Positions 35,812 through 45,268 of a DNA stretch of 64,000 nt are shown here, one piece after another (within the stretch, counting starts at the first letter, position 1; every line of letters starts with the position of its first letter). Source of the stretch: Vibrio sp. AND4 (lineage in GTDB: Bacteria > Pseudomonadota > Gammaproteobacteria > Enterobacterales > Vibrionaceae); contig NZ_ABGR01000002.1 in assembly GCF_000171815.1 (NCBI RefSeq), positions 124,001 to 188,000 of the forward strand. Reading direction: 5' to 3'. The notes below the pieces were generated by a model. It saw only the letters and a list, made by a program, of their open reading frames with translations. It searched no databases and was not told where the DNA came from. Made by a program: the position numbers and the translations under genes.

Positions 35812-36622
35812 ATTTGGCGTTAAAAATAAACTTCTCAATGGCTTTTGCCACACCATGATCATCGTTGCTTTCGGTAATGTAATCTGCGATCCGTTTGGTT
35901 TCTTCCATCGCATTTGCCATGGCAATACCAAGGCCTGCGTACTCAAGCATGTGGTGATCGTTTTCTGCATCGCCCATACAAATCACTTCCTCAGCTTTGA
36001 TGCCCAAATATTCAGCGATCGCCGAAACACCAATGCCCTTGTTGCTTGACGGGTTTAAAAACTCTAAGAAGAAAGGTGCGCTTTGCACTACCGTAAACTC
36101 TGCTTTTAATTCCGCAGGTAACGCCGCGATAACTTCAGTCAGTTTACTTGGCTCTGCAACCATCATCGCTTTAATGATCCCGTGGTCATCTTCTAGAGCG
36201 TCGAAGTTCATTACGGTAACTTCAAGACCATTGATTTTTGCTTCGATGTCTGTGTAAGGGTTGTTTTCTTCCGTGATTAGGCCATGCACTTTGCTGAAGG
36301 CGTGGACATACGCGCCGAGTTCTCGTGCCTTACGTGCTATTTTTTTTGCTGCCTTTCCATCGATAATTTGTTCATGGATGATGTCGCCAGTGCCAATGTT
36401 TTTGACCATAGAGCCGTTGTAGTAAAGAACAAAGTCTTTGTCTGAATCGATGTTCAAATCATCTAGTTTATTTTGCATTCCTTCAAGAGGGCGGCCTGAG
36501 GCGAGCACGACAGTCACGCCAGCCTCTCTTGCTTTAGCAATCGCTTGTTTGTTTTCTTCAGAGATTACTTTGTCACTGTTTAACAGTGTACCGTCCATGT
36601 CTAGGGCGATCAGTTTGTACAT
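35810..36622 (-). CDS. Cof-type HAD-superfamily sugar phosphatase (YidA-like)
   Basis: This 270-residue cytosolic phosphatase of HAD subfamily IIB has motif I DMDGTLLNS at residues 8-16 with both catalytic Asp residues. Motif II is ASGRPLEG near residue 41. The Cof-type cap lies in the middle, and motif IV GDAENDHHMLEYAG near residue 217. It resembles YidA, which dephosphorylates sugar phosphates and related metabolites. It is a single gene convergent with the LruC operon and divergent from queE. Confidence 0.9.
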   Translation of the reverse strand: MYKLIALDMDGTLLNSDKVISEENKQAIAKAREAGVTVVLASGRPLEGMQNKLDDLNIDSDKDFVLYYNGSMVKNIGTGDIIHEQIIDGKAAKKIARKARELGAYVHAFSKVHGLITEENNPYTDIEAKINGLEVTVMNFDALEDDHGIIKAMMVAEPSKLTEVIAALPAELKAEFTVVQSAPFFLEFLNPSSNKGIGVSAIAEYLGIKAEEVICMGDAENDHHMLEYAGLGIAMANAMEETKRIADYITESNDDHGVAKAIEKFIFNAK

Positions 36623-36755
36623 CTTTACTTACCTTAAAAATTGGGAACCTGCTTATGAAACTATAAATCGCCCTATTTTAACAAATTATTTTGGGTTTGA
36701 ATTGACCTGAGTGCGCCTCTCCTTTAAGGTCTTCGCCTCGAAGTATAATGAGTGA

Positions 36756-37436
36756 GTGAGTTCTACGTTGTATAAGCTAAATGAGATGTTTGAGACCATC
36801 CAAGGGGAAGGGGTTTTCACTGGCGTGCCAGCGGTTTTCGTGCGTTTGCAAGAGTGTCCGGTTGGATGTTCTTGGTGCGATACTAAACAGACTTGGTATG
36901 CTAAAGAAGAAGACCAGCGCCAGATCGGCGATATCTTGGTGAAAACCGAGGACTCTCCAACGTGGTGCTTCGCATCTGCACAAGACATCGTAGTGGAATA
37001 CAAAAAGCAGGGCTTTAACGCAAAGCACATTGTGATCACTGGTGGTGAACCATGCATTTATGATTTGCGTGAGTTGACGGCTGCATTTGAAGAAATGGAT
37101 TGCCAATGCCAAATCGAAACCAGTGGTACTTCAGAAGTGGTGGCTTCAGAAAGCACATGGGTGACAGTGTCACCAAAGGTGGCAATGAAAGGCAAGTTAC
37201 CAATACTGAAGAGTGCACTAGGTCGGGCAAACGAGATTAAGCATCCTGTTGGTACCCAAAAAGACATTGATCAACTTGATGTACTATTGGCGTCAGCGGA
37301 GGTTGGGGAGAGCACGGTCATCGCGCTTCAACCGATAAGTCAAAAGCCGCGTGCTACCCAACTTTGTATTGATACCTGTATCGCTCGCAACTGGCGTTTG
37401 TCGGTCCAAACTCACAAATACTTAAGTATTGCTTAA
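36756..37436 (+). CDS. queE: 7-carboxy-7-deazaguanine synthase
   Basis: This 226-residue radical SAM enzyme converts 6-carboxytetrahydropterin to 7-carboxy-7-deazaguanine in queuosine synthesis. The iron-sulfur motif reads CPVGCSWC (C-x3-C-x2-C, near residues 34-41), typical of the gammaproteobacterial type. The Gly-rich [11 protein letters not shown] follows near residue 94. The GTG at 36756 is the likely start ([18 protein letters not shown] follows). queC starts 14 bases after its stop, so they form a two-gene operon for preQ0 synthesis. Confidence 0.95.
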   Translation: MSSTLYKLNEMFETIQGEGVFTGVPAVFVRLQECPVGCSWCDTKQTWYAKEEDQRQIGDILVKTEDSPTWCFASAQDIVVEYKKQGFNAKHIVITGGEPCIYDLRELTAAFEEMDCQCQIETSGTSEVVASESTWVTVSPKVAMKGKLPILKSALGRANEIKHPVGTQKDIDQLDVLLASAEVGESTVIALQPISQKPRATQLCIDTCIARNWRLSVQTHKYLSIA

Positions 37437-37450
37437 GCTCGGAGAGAAAG

Positions 37451-38149
37451 ATGAAAAAAGCTGTGGTTGTTTTTAGTGGTGGACAAGACTCTACAACATG
37501 CCTTGTTCAAGCGTTAAAAGAGTTCGATGAAGTACATGCGATTACATTTGACTACGGTCAGCGTCATAAGCTTGAGATTGAAGTCGCGGAGAAAGTAGCG
37601 CAAGATCTTGGTGTTACTGCGCACAAAGTCATGGATGTCGGTCTACTGAATGAGCTCGCCATCAGCTCTTTAACTCGTGATGATATTCCTGTGTCACATG
37701 ATCTTCAGGAAAACGGTTTACCGAACTCCTTCGTTCCCGGCCGCAACATCTTGTTCCTCACCCTTGCTGGTATCTATGCGTACCAAATTGGTGCGGAAAC
37801 AGTAATAACAGGCGTTTGTGAAACAGACTTTAGTGGTTACCCAGATTGCCGTGATGATTTCGTTAAAGCGATGAACAGCGCGTTGGTTAAAGGCATGGAT
37901 CGTCAGTTCGAAATCAAGACTCCACTGATGTGGTTGAACAAAGCGGAAACGTGGGCATTAGCTGATCAATACGATGCGTTGCAACTTGTACGTGAAAATA
38001 CGCTAACCTGTTACAACGGTATCATCGGGGATGGCTGTGGAGACTGCCCATCTTGCGATCTGCGCAAAGCGGGCTTAGATGATTACTTGAGTAACAAAGA
38101 CGCGGTTATGCAGTCGTTGATTCGAAAGCAGAAAGCGGAAGAACAATAG
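37451..38149 (+). CDS. queC: 7-cyano-7-deazaguanine (preQ0) synthase
   Basis: This 232-residue cytosolic enzyme converts 7-carboxy-7-deazaguanine, ATP and ammonia to preQ0. The ATP-pyrophosphatase loop [13 protein letters not shown] lies at residues 5-17. The zinc site includes [13 protein letters not shown] near residue 197 with an earlier Cys (TCYNG). It has a clear ribosome site (GGAGAGAAAG). Its last 44 bases overlap the 3' end of the convergent TPR-GGDEF gene, so the two transcripts are antisense over their ends. Confidence 0.96.
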   Translation: MKKAVVVFSGGQDSTTCLVQALKEFDEVHAITFDYGQRHKLEIEVAEKVAQDLGVTAHKVMDVGLLNELAISSLTRDDIPVSHDLQENGLPNSFVPGRNILFLTLAGIYAYQIGAETVITGVCETDFSGYPDCRDDFVKAMNSALVKGMDRQFEIKTPLMWLNKAETWALADQYDALQLVRENTLTCYNGIIGDGCGDCPSCDLRKAGLDDYLSNKDAVMQSLIRKQKAEEQ

Positions 38150-40073
38150 GTTCGTTGTAAGCATCAACCAAGGCGTTATGCCCATTCTTTTTCGATTGGG
38201 ACAAAGCTTGGTCTAATATCGAATACAGTCTATCAAAGCTACTCAAAGGTTTTGATGTGGAAAGGTAGGCCAAGCTTGCAGTCACATAAAGAGATTCGTT
38301 TTGTTTACTCACAAACTGCTTTTCCAAGATGGATTTTTGTAAACTTTGAATTCGGAATGGAACATCAATCTCATCAACATTCTTAAGCAGTAAGATAAAC
38401 TCTTCTCCCCCTAATCGCCCTATGTACTCGCCTTTATTCAGTTTTGCTTGGACGGCCTGGCATACGTGTTTCAGAACCAGGTCTCCAGTTGGATGGCCGT
38501 ATTTATCATTAATTGATTTAAAGCGATCCATGTCTATCAGCACTAACACATAGCGCATGTTTTCAGGGGCACTGATAGTTTGAGAGCTAATTTTATCGAT
38601 AATAGCACTGCGGTTTAATGAACCTGTTAATCGGTCCAATCGAGATTTGATTTTTATTTTACGCAGCACAAATAACACGACGAGTAATGCAGTCAGTAAG
38701 CAAAAAATAATAAAACTGTACACACGCTTCTGTTCACCAAGCTTCTCAATTTCGAGTAATTTTAGATTCCTCTCATTATCGAGCTTCATAAGTTGCAGTT
38801 CATATTCATACTCGTTTTTGGTCAAATCCAAAGCTTCAATAGCTTTGACGTTATTAGTGTCGCGGCTCGCCAATTCTAATCTTGCATACTCTTGATAGTG
38901 GGAAAGGGCAACGGAGTCGTCACCTTGCTTTTGATGTACCTGAGATAACAGTAACTGAGCTTCTGCCTGAAGCGCTATCGTGGTATTTTTGTTTGCAAGT
39001 TCTAACGCAATTTCACCATGTTGAAGTGCTTTATCTAAAACATGGTGTTTTAAGTAAGCAAAGCCTGCGGCAAGGTGACTTTCGGTTTGTAACCTGTCGT
39101 TATTACTTTTTTTACCATACTCAAGCGCCTTCTGAATGTGTGGAATAGCACGTTCCAAATCACCAGAATTAACATAAGCAGACCCTAAGCCAAGATAGGT
39201 AAGTCCTTTTCCGTATGGGTAATCCATCTTAGCAAGTAAAGTTAGTGTATTTTTGTAATGGTTGACTGCTTTTTCATAGTCTTTAGACCGATTGTACATG
39301 GACGCTAAGCTGTGTTCTACCTGTGCCACTTCTATGGGCGATGAATCTATTTGCCGAGCGAGAAGAGCTTGAATCAAGTATTGCTCTGACTGTTCGTATT
39401 GTCCTAATTCGCTGAGTAAATTTCCTACGTCATTGTATACCGCTGTAGGGTCGCTTTGAGGGGGGATTTCAGTGAGTAAACGGCGGTACAAATTCAACGC
39501 GGTCTCATAGTCGCCGCGAAAATCAAAATTATTTGCGATTATCCGTAATGCGAGGTCAGTTGGAATGCTCTCTTTATGGTGATGAGTAAGGTGTTGGTTT
39601 AATGAAGAGCAAAAAAAGTTGGCCTTGTGGTACCTCCCTTGCTGGTTCAGCGTGTAGCACAGTTGATAATTCATCAGTGCCTTCGTCTCTTCGTCCGAAC
39701 GTTCTTTTGCGCTTTTTAAAAGGGAAGTAAAGATATTTTCTGAGGCGTCGTAGTTCCCTTGCCTTCTTTCAGTTAGAGCAAGAAGGTATTTGGATTCTAG
39801 CTTGGCAAAATGATCCTCTAAGTTTTGACTGCTGCCGTAATAGGGTTGGTCTATGTTTGACATATAGTCATAGATCAAGCCGCTAACGTACAGTTTTTCA
39901 CTCTCAGAATCTGCGGTATGGTATCGATCCTGGAGCATATTAAGTGCGGATGTTGAATTTTTTTTCATCGTCGCTTGGTAGACGGCATGCCACTGCGTGA
40001 TGTTTTGTGTGTCACTCGCGTTTACTTGGCTGCCTAGAGATAGGGACGCAAGCAAGGAAAGCAGCGTACGCAT
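38106..40073 (-). CDS. periplasmic TPR sensor with GGDEF diguanylate cyclase
   Basis: This 655-residue inner-membrane protein has a signal peptide (cleavage near residue 19) and a periplasmic array of TPR repeats (about 60-400). A coiled coil (about 405-445), one TM segment (about 451-471) and a cytoplasmic GGDEF domain (about 478-635) follow. The active-site motif reads GGEEF near residue 553, compatible with diguanylate cyclase activity. No RxxD inhibitory site is seen five residues before it, so product inhibition is unlikely. It would make c-di-GMP in response to a periplasmic protein or peptide signal. Its 3' end overlaps queC by 44 bases. Confidence 0.9.
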   Translation of the reverse strand: MRTLLSLLASLSLGSQVNASDTQNITQWHAVYQATMKKNSTSALNMLQDRYHTADSESEKLYVSGLIYDYMSNIDQPYYGSSQNLEDHFAKLESKYLLALTERRQGNYDASENIFTSLLKSAKERSDEETKALMNYQLCYTLNQQGRYHKANFFCSSLNQHLTHHHKESIPTDLALRIIANNFDFRGDYETALNLYRRLLTEIPPQSDPTAVYNDVGNLLSELGQYEQSEQYLIQALLARQIDSSPIEVAQVEHSLASMYNRSKDYEKAVNHYKNTLTLLAKMDYPYGKGLTYLGLGSAYVNSGDLERAIPHIQKALEYGKKSNNDRLQTESHLAAGFAYLKHHVLDKALQHGEIALELANKNTTIALQAEAQLLLSQVHQKQGDDSVALSHYQEYARLELASRDTNNVKAIEALDLTKNEYEYELQLMKLDNERNLKLLEIEKLGEQKRVYSFIIFCLLTALLVVLFVLRKIKIKSRLDRLTGSLNRSAIIDKISSQTISAPENMRYVLVLIDMDRFKSINDKYGHPTGDLVLKHVCQAVQAKLNKGEYIGRLGGEEFILLLKNVDEIDVPFRIQSLQKSILEKQFVSKQNESLYVTASLAYLSTSKPLSSFDRLYSILDQALSQSKKNGHNALVDAYNEPIVLPLSAFESTTA

Positions 40074-40224
40074 AGAGATGTAACCTTATGTTATTTTTAT
40101 ATTCTTTTCCCAGAATGATATACCAAATGAGAGGAGGGCATTGTGACAAAAACCGAAGGATACAGAGATTGGAATGAAGAAAAGTATGCGCTCAGTCGAG
40201 CTTCACATAGAAACGATAAGTAAC

Positions 40225-40254
40225 AAATAAAGACCTCAGCGCGTTGCTGAGGCC
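40225..40254 (-). terminator. terminator of the DUF2750 gene
   Basis: On the minus strand CCTCAGC/AACGC/GCTGAGG (40234-40252) is followed by TCTTTATTTGTT, directly after the DUF2750 stop. Confidence 0.8.
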
Positions 40255-40262
40255 ACAGAAAA

Positions 40263-40619
40263 TTAATCTAAATACAGTTTAGCTAGGTCTTGAGGTTCAA
40301 GCTCTTTGCCTTCCAACTGCGCGTTCCAGTTTGTACCAATAAGAACGCCATCTTCTGCAAGAGTTAAAAGCCAATCTTCAACAAAGATATCGAGAGGGAT
40401 TTCTAGTACTTCGAAATCTGCCCATTCTTCAACGTTATGCGCTTGTGCGTCTTCTTTTGCTGACCAGAAAGGCATGACTTCGCTACTTTCGAACTCAGTT
40501 GAGTCGCAAGATAGCCAACCATCTTCTTTATTGCGTAGACCCCAAACCAGTTGGTTCTCTTTCGTTTCAGCGACGAAAAGGTCAAGGTTTGCTTGGATAT
40601 CTGTTGTAAGTTTGCTCAT
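40263..40619 (-). CDS. DUF2750 family small acidic protein
   Basis: This 118-residue cytosolic protein is strongly acidic (many Glu and Asp, few basic residues). The family pattern is recognisable from VWGLRNKEDGWL, the FWSAKEDAQ segment and FVEDWLLTLAEDGVLIGTNW near the C-terminus. DUF2750 proteins are common in Vibrio and relatives and have no known function. It is a single gene between its own terminator and a spacer. A good ribosome site (GAGAG) precedes the ATG. Confidence 0.88.
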   Translation of the reverse strand: MSKLTTDIQANLDLFVAETKENQLVWGLRNKEDGWLSCDSTEFESSEVMPFWSAKEDAQAHNVEEWADFEVLEIPLDIFVEDWLLTLAEDGVLIGTNWNAQLEGKELEPQDLAKLYLD

Positions 40620-40707
40620 TTCAAAACTCTCATTGTTATGACGTGGCTAGGTTAACACTAAAGCGCCGATTCCTAAAGCATAATACGGACTATAGAGAGT
40701 GAAAAAA

Positions 40708-40730
40708 GAAAAGGAGCCGAAGCCCCTTAA
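40708..40730 (-). terminator. terminator of the TolC/OmpA module
   Basis: Minus strand AAGGGGC, TTCG tetraloop, GCTCCTT (40711-40728) followed by TTCTTTTTTC, immediately after the OmpA-like stop at 40732. Confidence 0.85.
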
Positions 40731-40731
40731 A

Positions 40732-41346
40732 TTAACTTTGAGGTAGGGTAGTGAATATCGTCCATTCTTTTTTTATTTCACCCTTGTAACCAATCACTGA
40801 AGCGGTAACTCGTCGGTTGAGAGCATGGCTTACTTCGTCTGTACCTTGTTGCTCAAGGTGCGTATCACCAAGGCCGACAATACGGACTCTTGCAGGATCG
40901 ATACCATACCCAAGTAGAGCGGTACGGACGTTGCTTGCTCTGCGCTTTGATAAGTCTAAGTTGTGCTCTGAACCACCTACTTTGCTTGCATAGCCTCTTA
41001 ATTCGATGGATGTGCTGGGATATTCATTTAAAAATTCAGACAGCTCGCCAATTTGGCGACGATACACAGTATCAACGTCGTCCGAATCATTCGAGAAAAG
41101 TATGCGTACTTCCATTCGTTCAGAAGATTTTATGTACTCTTCACAGCCATCGTTATTGATCTCAGAGAACTCAGGTGTGGCGGGACACAGATCTCGGGCG
41201 TTGATTACCCCGTCATTATCATCATCTTGAAGGTCTGCCACTTGCTCGGCTTTAGGTGTTTCTGCGTAATCGTATTCATCTTCAGCTAATGCATGCTGAG
41301 TCGTCAAAATAGTGCCTAATACGAACAGTATTTTCGTTGCTTTCAT
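40732..41346 (-). CDS. OmpA-family protein, soluble secreted form (module copy B)
   Basis: This 204-residue protein has a type I signal peptide (cleavage near HALA, residue 21) and no lipobox Cys. A thrombospondin-type-3-like calcium motif (DDDNDGVINARDLCP, near residue 42) precedes an OmpA C-terminal peptidoglycan-binding domain (about 80-185) with the family segments SIELRGYASKVG and LSKRRASNVRTAL. It follows a TolC-like gene by 3 bases. The paralogue at 42814 has the same domains but is a lipoprotein. Such proteins accompany LapE-type channels in adhesin-secretion loci, so a role in anchoring the channel to the cell wall is plausible. Confidence 0.88.
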   Translation of the reverse strand: MKATKILFVLGTILTTQHALAEDEYDYAETPKAEQVADLQDDDNDGVINARDLCPATPEFSEINNDGCEEYIKSSERMEVRILFSNDSDDVDTVYRRQIGELSEFLNEYPSTSIELRGYASKVGGSEHNLDLSKRRASNVRTALLGYGIDPARVRIVGLGDTHLEQQGTDEVSHALNRRVTASVIGYKGEIKKEWTIFTTLPQS

Positions 41347-41349
41347 AGT

Positions 41350-42660
41350 CTAGTACTCCACCTTCTGGTTCCACTCGTTTGGAACATCAACACGCAAAGC
41401 GTTGAGTAGTTGTCCTGTCGCATTCATGACTCGATACTTAGCGTATTGTTCGGCGTATTTTGTATCTAAATAATCTTTACGAGCTTCGAACAGTTCGTTT
41501 TCGGTGTTTAACAAATCGAGTAGGGTACGTTTGCCGATGCGATATTGCTTTTCGTAGGCGATGACCGTTTTAGATGCAGAATCGACGTGAGCGGATAAAA
41601 ATTGCTTCTGTTTTTGAGTCAGTTCCAAAGCACTCCAAGAGAGTTTTAAACCTTCTTCAACATTGCGGTAAGCACGCTCGCGCAGATCTTTTGCTTTATT
41701 TAACTGATAGGCAAAGCTCTCTGTGTTGGCAACGTCACTCCCCCCATTGAATAGGTTGTAGCGCATACGAAGCATGGCGGTGGTTTCATCACCTCTACCT
41801 TCAATGCCTCCAGCATCATCGCGCCATGTTTGCGCTGCCTCAACAGAAAGTGTCGGAAAGTATGTACCTTTCGATTGCTTATATTGGAACTTTGCAGAGT
41901 CTACGTCAGCCATTGAAATTTGAATGACTGGGTGAGTAAGAAATGCCAAGCTAATCGCATCATCTATTGAGTAAGGGATGAAGTTTTGATCGGCATGAGG
42001 AAATATCAAGTCTTGAGGCGTTTGACCAACGATGCGGGTGAACATAGTGTGGCTATCGAACAAGTTGTTCTGTGCGGCAGCTAGGTTGCCATTTGCTTTC
42101 GCTAGGCGAGCCTCGACTTGTGTAAGGTCAGCGGTCGATCCAATACCCGAATCAACGCGCTTTTTGATATCTTGATAAATCTTTTCATGTACTTCCAGAT
42201 TGCTCTCCGATAGCGTTAGGATTTCGTATGCTTTTACCGCATCTAAGTATACTTTAGAAACTTCAAGTGCGGTGTTTTGAGCGTCTGCAAGTAACTGAAA
42301 TCGTAAGGATTCAGCGTCCGCTGCTGTTCTATCGATGTCATTGAGCGTTGCAGAACCATCCCAAATCAGCTGTGTGAGTGTGATGGTTGCTTCTTTTCGA
42401 GTGAGCTCCGTTGGCTCTCTTCCGGATTCTGCTGGGTCAATAGCTTCGTATCCAATACTGGCATCAAGATCGACCGAGGGGAGATAAGCGCCGCTCGAGG
42501 CTTCGTTCACATACTGCTTACTTACGAATTCATTAAACGCACTTTTAATGTCGGGGTTTGTCTTAAGTGCATTCTCAACGGCTTGCTCCAAAGTTTGTCC
42601 AAAAACAGGGCTAGTCGCGATTACACTTAAGTAAAAGGCGTTGGCACGAGTCCACTTCAC
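41350..42660 (-). CDS. TolC-family outer-membrane channel, LapE/AggA-like (module copy B)
   Basis: This 436-residue protein has a signal peptide (cleavage near VFGQ, residue 21) and two OEP repeats: YVNEASSGAYLPSVDLDAS opens the first, and YKQSKGTYFPTLSVEA marks the second. The type is that of type I secretion exit channels such as LapE, with DRTAADAESLRFQLLADA in the first helical hairpin. It is about 80% similar by eye to the gene at 43454. No ABC exporter or adaptor gene for type I secretion is in the window. It is co-transcribed with the OmpA-like gene downstream. Confidence 0.88.
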   Translation of the reverse strand: MKWTRANAFYLSVIATSPVFGQTLEQAVENALKTNPDIKSAFNEFVSKQYVNEASSGAYLPSVDLDASIGYEAIDPAESGREPTELTRKEATITLTQLIWDGSATLNDIDRTAADAESLRFQLLADAQNTALEVSKVYLDAVKAYEILTLSESNLEVHEKIYQDIKKRVDSGIGSTADLTQVEARLAKANGNLAAAQNNLFDSHTMFTRIVGQTPQDLIFPHADQNFIPYSIDDAISLAFLTHPVIQISMADVDSAKFQYKQSKGTYFPTLSVEAAQTWRDDAGGIEGRGDETTAMLRMRYNLFNGGSDVANTESFAYQLNKAKDLRERAYRNVEEGLKLSWSALELTQKQKQFLSAHVDSASKTVIAYEKQYRIGKRTLLDLLNTENELFEARKDYLDTKYAEQYAKYRVMNATGQLLNALRVDVPNEWNQKVEY

Positions 42661-42813
42661 TGTGATTCTCCTAATTCAATAATGTCAGAGAGGAGAGATT
42701 ATTCTTATGAATTGAAAATCCTCTTTAGGCGTCAATAATTTAACGCACATTGACATGAAGAATCAATAACACATCCCGTTTCGAAATGATCGATGTGAAA
42801 TGGATATGATTTT

Positions 42814-43452
42814 TTATCTACTATTACTGGTATTAGGTAACGTAGTGAAAATCGTCCATTCCTTCTCTATTTCTCCCTTGTAGCCGATTACAGAAGCGGT
42901 AACACGGCGGTTAAGAGCTTGGCTGGTTTCGTCTGTTCCTTGAGACGCAGGGTTATTCTCCCCGAATCCAACAATTTCTAGGCGCTCTGGAGCAATACCG
43001 TTATTGACCAATTCCTGCCTCACACTTTCCGCTCGTCGCTTTGAAAGGGCGAGATTATATTCATTTGTGCCAGTGATACTTGTATAACCTTTTAACTCAA
43101 TTGATGTCGTTGGGTACTCTTTTAGGAAATCGGAAAGTTCACTGATCTGGCCGGCAAAAACTGGATCAATCCTTGAGGAGTCGTTAGCAAATAAGATTCG
43201 AATTTGCATCTGCTGTGAAGACTCAGAGTATTTACCGCAACCATCATTATCGATCTCTGAACCCACAGGCGTTTCTGGACAGAGATCTCGCGCATTGATG
43301 ACACCATCGTTGTCATCATCGATCAAATCAGCAATTTGATTTGCATTTGGTGTTTCCATGTATTCATATTCATCGCCCGTTGCTCTGTTCGAATGAGAAA
43401 CGCTGCATGCTGAAATCAAGCCACCCATGAACAAAATAGGTATTATCTTCAT
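42814..43452 (-). CDS. OmpA-family lipoprotein (module copy A)
   Basis: This 212-residue predicted lipoprotein has lipobox LISAC (Cys16). A thrombospondin-type-3-like calcium motif (near residue 43) and an OmpA C-terminal domain (about 85-190) with SIELKGYTSITG and LSKRRAESVRQEL follow. It starts 1 base after the stop of its TolC-like partner. Its copy at 40732 keeps nearly the same C-terminal tail (GYKGEIxKEWTIFTTLP) but has lost the lipid anchor. The two OmpA proteins thus have the same fold and different attachment to the outer membrane. Confidence 0.88.
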   Translation of the reverse strand: MKIIPILFMGGLISACSVSHSNRATGDEYEYMETPNANQIADLIDDDNDGVINARDLCPETPVGSEIDNDGCGKYSESSQQMQIRILFANDSSRIDPVFAGQISELSDFLKEYPTTSIELKGYTSITGTNEYNLALSKRRAESVRQELVNNGIAPERLEIVGFGENNPASQGTDETSQALNRRVTASVIGYKGEIEKEWTIFTTLPNTSNSR

Positions 43453-43453
43453 A

Positions 43454-44770
43454 TTAATACTCCACCTTTTCTAACCATTCTTGCGGGGTGTCGATGCGCA
43501 ATGCATTAAGAAGCTGGCCAGTTGCGTTCAACACGCGGTATTTGCCATACTGTTCAGCATACTTCGTATCTAAATAATCTTTACGAGCTTCAAATAGTTC
43601 GTTTTCTGTATTGAGTAAATCTAATAATGTTCGCTTACCGATACGGTATTGCTTTTCGTAAGCAATAACCGTTTTTGATGCGGAATCAACATGTTTTGAT
43701 AAGAATTCTTTTTGTCGTAAAGTTAAGTCCAACGCACTCCAAGACAGCCTCAAGCCTTCCTCTACATTTTGATAAGCCCCTTCACGCAGATCTTTCGCTT
43801 TATTAAGCTGATAGGCGAAGTTTTGAGAGTTGGCTGCATCACTGCCACCGTTGTATAAATTGTAACGGAGTCTGAGCATGGCGAGTGTTTCGTCGCTTCG
43901 GCCCTTCAAACCATCGGCATCGTCGCGCCAGGTTTGTGAAGCTTCGATTGAGAGTGTCGGGTAGTTTACCCCTTTTGATTGTTTATATTGGAACTTTGCA
44001 GAGTCTACATCCGCAAGCGCAACCTGAATGACAGGGTGCACCTCGAAGGCTAGATTAATAGCGTCGTCAATTGTGTATGGAAGAAAGTTCTCATCTGCTC
44101 TCGGGAATATCAATCCCTGTGGTGTTTGTCCAACCAGCCGCGTGAACATGGTGTGAGTATCGGATAGATTATTTTGTGCAGCCGCTAGGTTACTTTGTGC
44201 TTTTGCTAGACGAGCTTCTACTTGCGTTAGGTCTGCGGTTGAGCCTATTCCTGAATTCACTCGTTTTTTAATGTCCGCATAAATCTTCTCATGAACGGCT
44301 AGATTGTTTTCTGAGAGGGTCAGAACCTCATATGCCTTGATAGCGTCTAAGTAGACGTTTGATACCTCAAGTGCAGTATCTGATGCATCTGCCAAGAGTT
44401 GAAACCTCACAGATTCTGCGTCCGCCGCTGTTCTATCTATATCGTTTAGCGTAGCACTACCATCCCAAATTAATTGGCTCAAGGTAACTGACGCTTCTTT
44501 TCTGGTGTAATCCGTATCTTCTCTGCCGCCTTCGTCTGATGGGTTAAGTCCTTCGTAGCCAATTCCAGCATCGAGATCGAGCGAAGGCAGGTATGCACCA
44601 GAGGCCGCTCTGTTCATATATTTTCGGCTGTTGAATTCGTTGAATGCACTTTTTATGTCAGGGTTATTTTTTAAGGTGAGTGCGACCGCTTGCTCTAAAG
44701 TTTGACCGAAAACGGACGGAGATAACATCACACTACAGCAACAAGCGACTTTTAGTCGATTCCATTTCAC
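43454..44770 (-). CDS. TolC-family outer-membrane channel, LapE/AggA-like (module copy A)
   Basis: This 438-residue paralogue of the gene at 41350 has the same signal-peptide and OEP layout (YMNRAASGAYLPSLDLDAG; YKQSKGVNYPTLSIEA). The last 90 residues, including AYEKQYRIGKRTLLDLLNTENE, are almost identical between the two copies. It opens the four-gene stretch TolC-OmpA-TolC-OmpA. A spacer of about 150 bases lies between the two modules, so copy B may have its own promoter. It probably serves a type I secretion system encoded elsewhere. Confidence 0.88.
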   Translation of the reverse strand: MKWNRLKVACCCSVMLSPSVFGQTLEQAVALTLKNNPDIKSAFNEFNSRKYMNRAASGAYLPSLDLDAGIGYEGLNPSDEGGREDTDYTRKEASVTLSQLIWDGSATLNDIDRTAADAESVRFQLLADASDTALEVSNVYLDAIKAYEVLTLSENNLAVHEKIYADIKKRVNSGIGSTADLTQVEARLAKAQSNLAAAQNNLSDTHTMFTRLVGQTPQGLIFPRADENFLPYTIDDAINLAFEVHPVIQVALADVDSAKFQYKQSKGVNYPTLSIEASQTWRDDADGLKGRSDETLAMLRLRYNLYNGGSDAANSQNFAYQLNKAKDLREGAYQNVEEGLRLSWSALDLTLRQKEFLSKHVDSASKTVIAYEKQYRIGKRTLLDLLNTENELFEARKDYLDTKYAEQYGKYRVLNATGQLLNALRIDTPQEWLEKVEY

Positions 44771-45213
44771 GGTGGCTCTCCTAGAAAATTAATAATGTTA
44801 TTTATCGTTGCCTTGTTCGCTAGATGAAGCAAAACAAACAGCATCGGTTTGTCGATTGAAGCGCCAAGCTGTTGCACACTCTGTCTTTTATGGATAAAAA
44901 CTCAGTGAGGACTGCCTTATTAAACTTTAGTACATTTGCGTGCAATTGCATATGTGGTGGGAGCTTCATTTCAAAAGAAAAGAACATGCTCTAAAAGTAT
45001 AGAACCCATTGGTGTATTTTCACATTTGACTAAAATGAAGTTTGGCTTCTGAGTTCCAGCATACCGGGGAGGAGGGTGATATGTAGTTGGGTGAGATGTA
45101 GTACGATGGATGCCGATTACAGATTTAAATTGGTAATGCCTTAACTTTGTAAACACTTTGAAGTGCTTCAGCGGAGGATATTGCCAACAATCCGACTAAC
45201 AAATTAGAACAAA
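44771..45213. other. intergenic region between rlmI and the TolC/OmpA modules
   Basis: About 440 bases. It should hold the promoter of the first module (minus strand) in its left part. The small minus-strand ORF at 44971-45156 lacks a ribosome site and family resemblance, so I do not call it. Nothing else is seen. Confidence 0.5.
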
Positions 45214-45250
45214 GAAAGCATGGAAACGGAGCAAAAAACCGCTTCCACGC
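45214..45250 (-). terminator. terminator of rlmI
   Basis: Minus strand GCGTGGAAGCGG (45250-45239) pairs along 12 positions (two G-T wobbles) with CCGTTTCCATGC (45229-45218), followed by TTTCTTTG. Confidence 0.8.
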
Positions 45251-45268
45251 ATTGACTTTAATCTGTAA

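Noticed and set aside
44971..45156. 61-residue minus-strand ORF between rlmI and the TolC genes
   Set aside because: No ribosome site, low-complexity composition and no neighbour logic.
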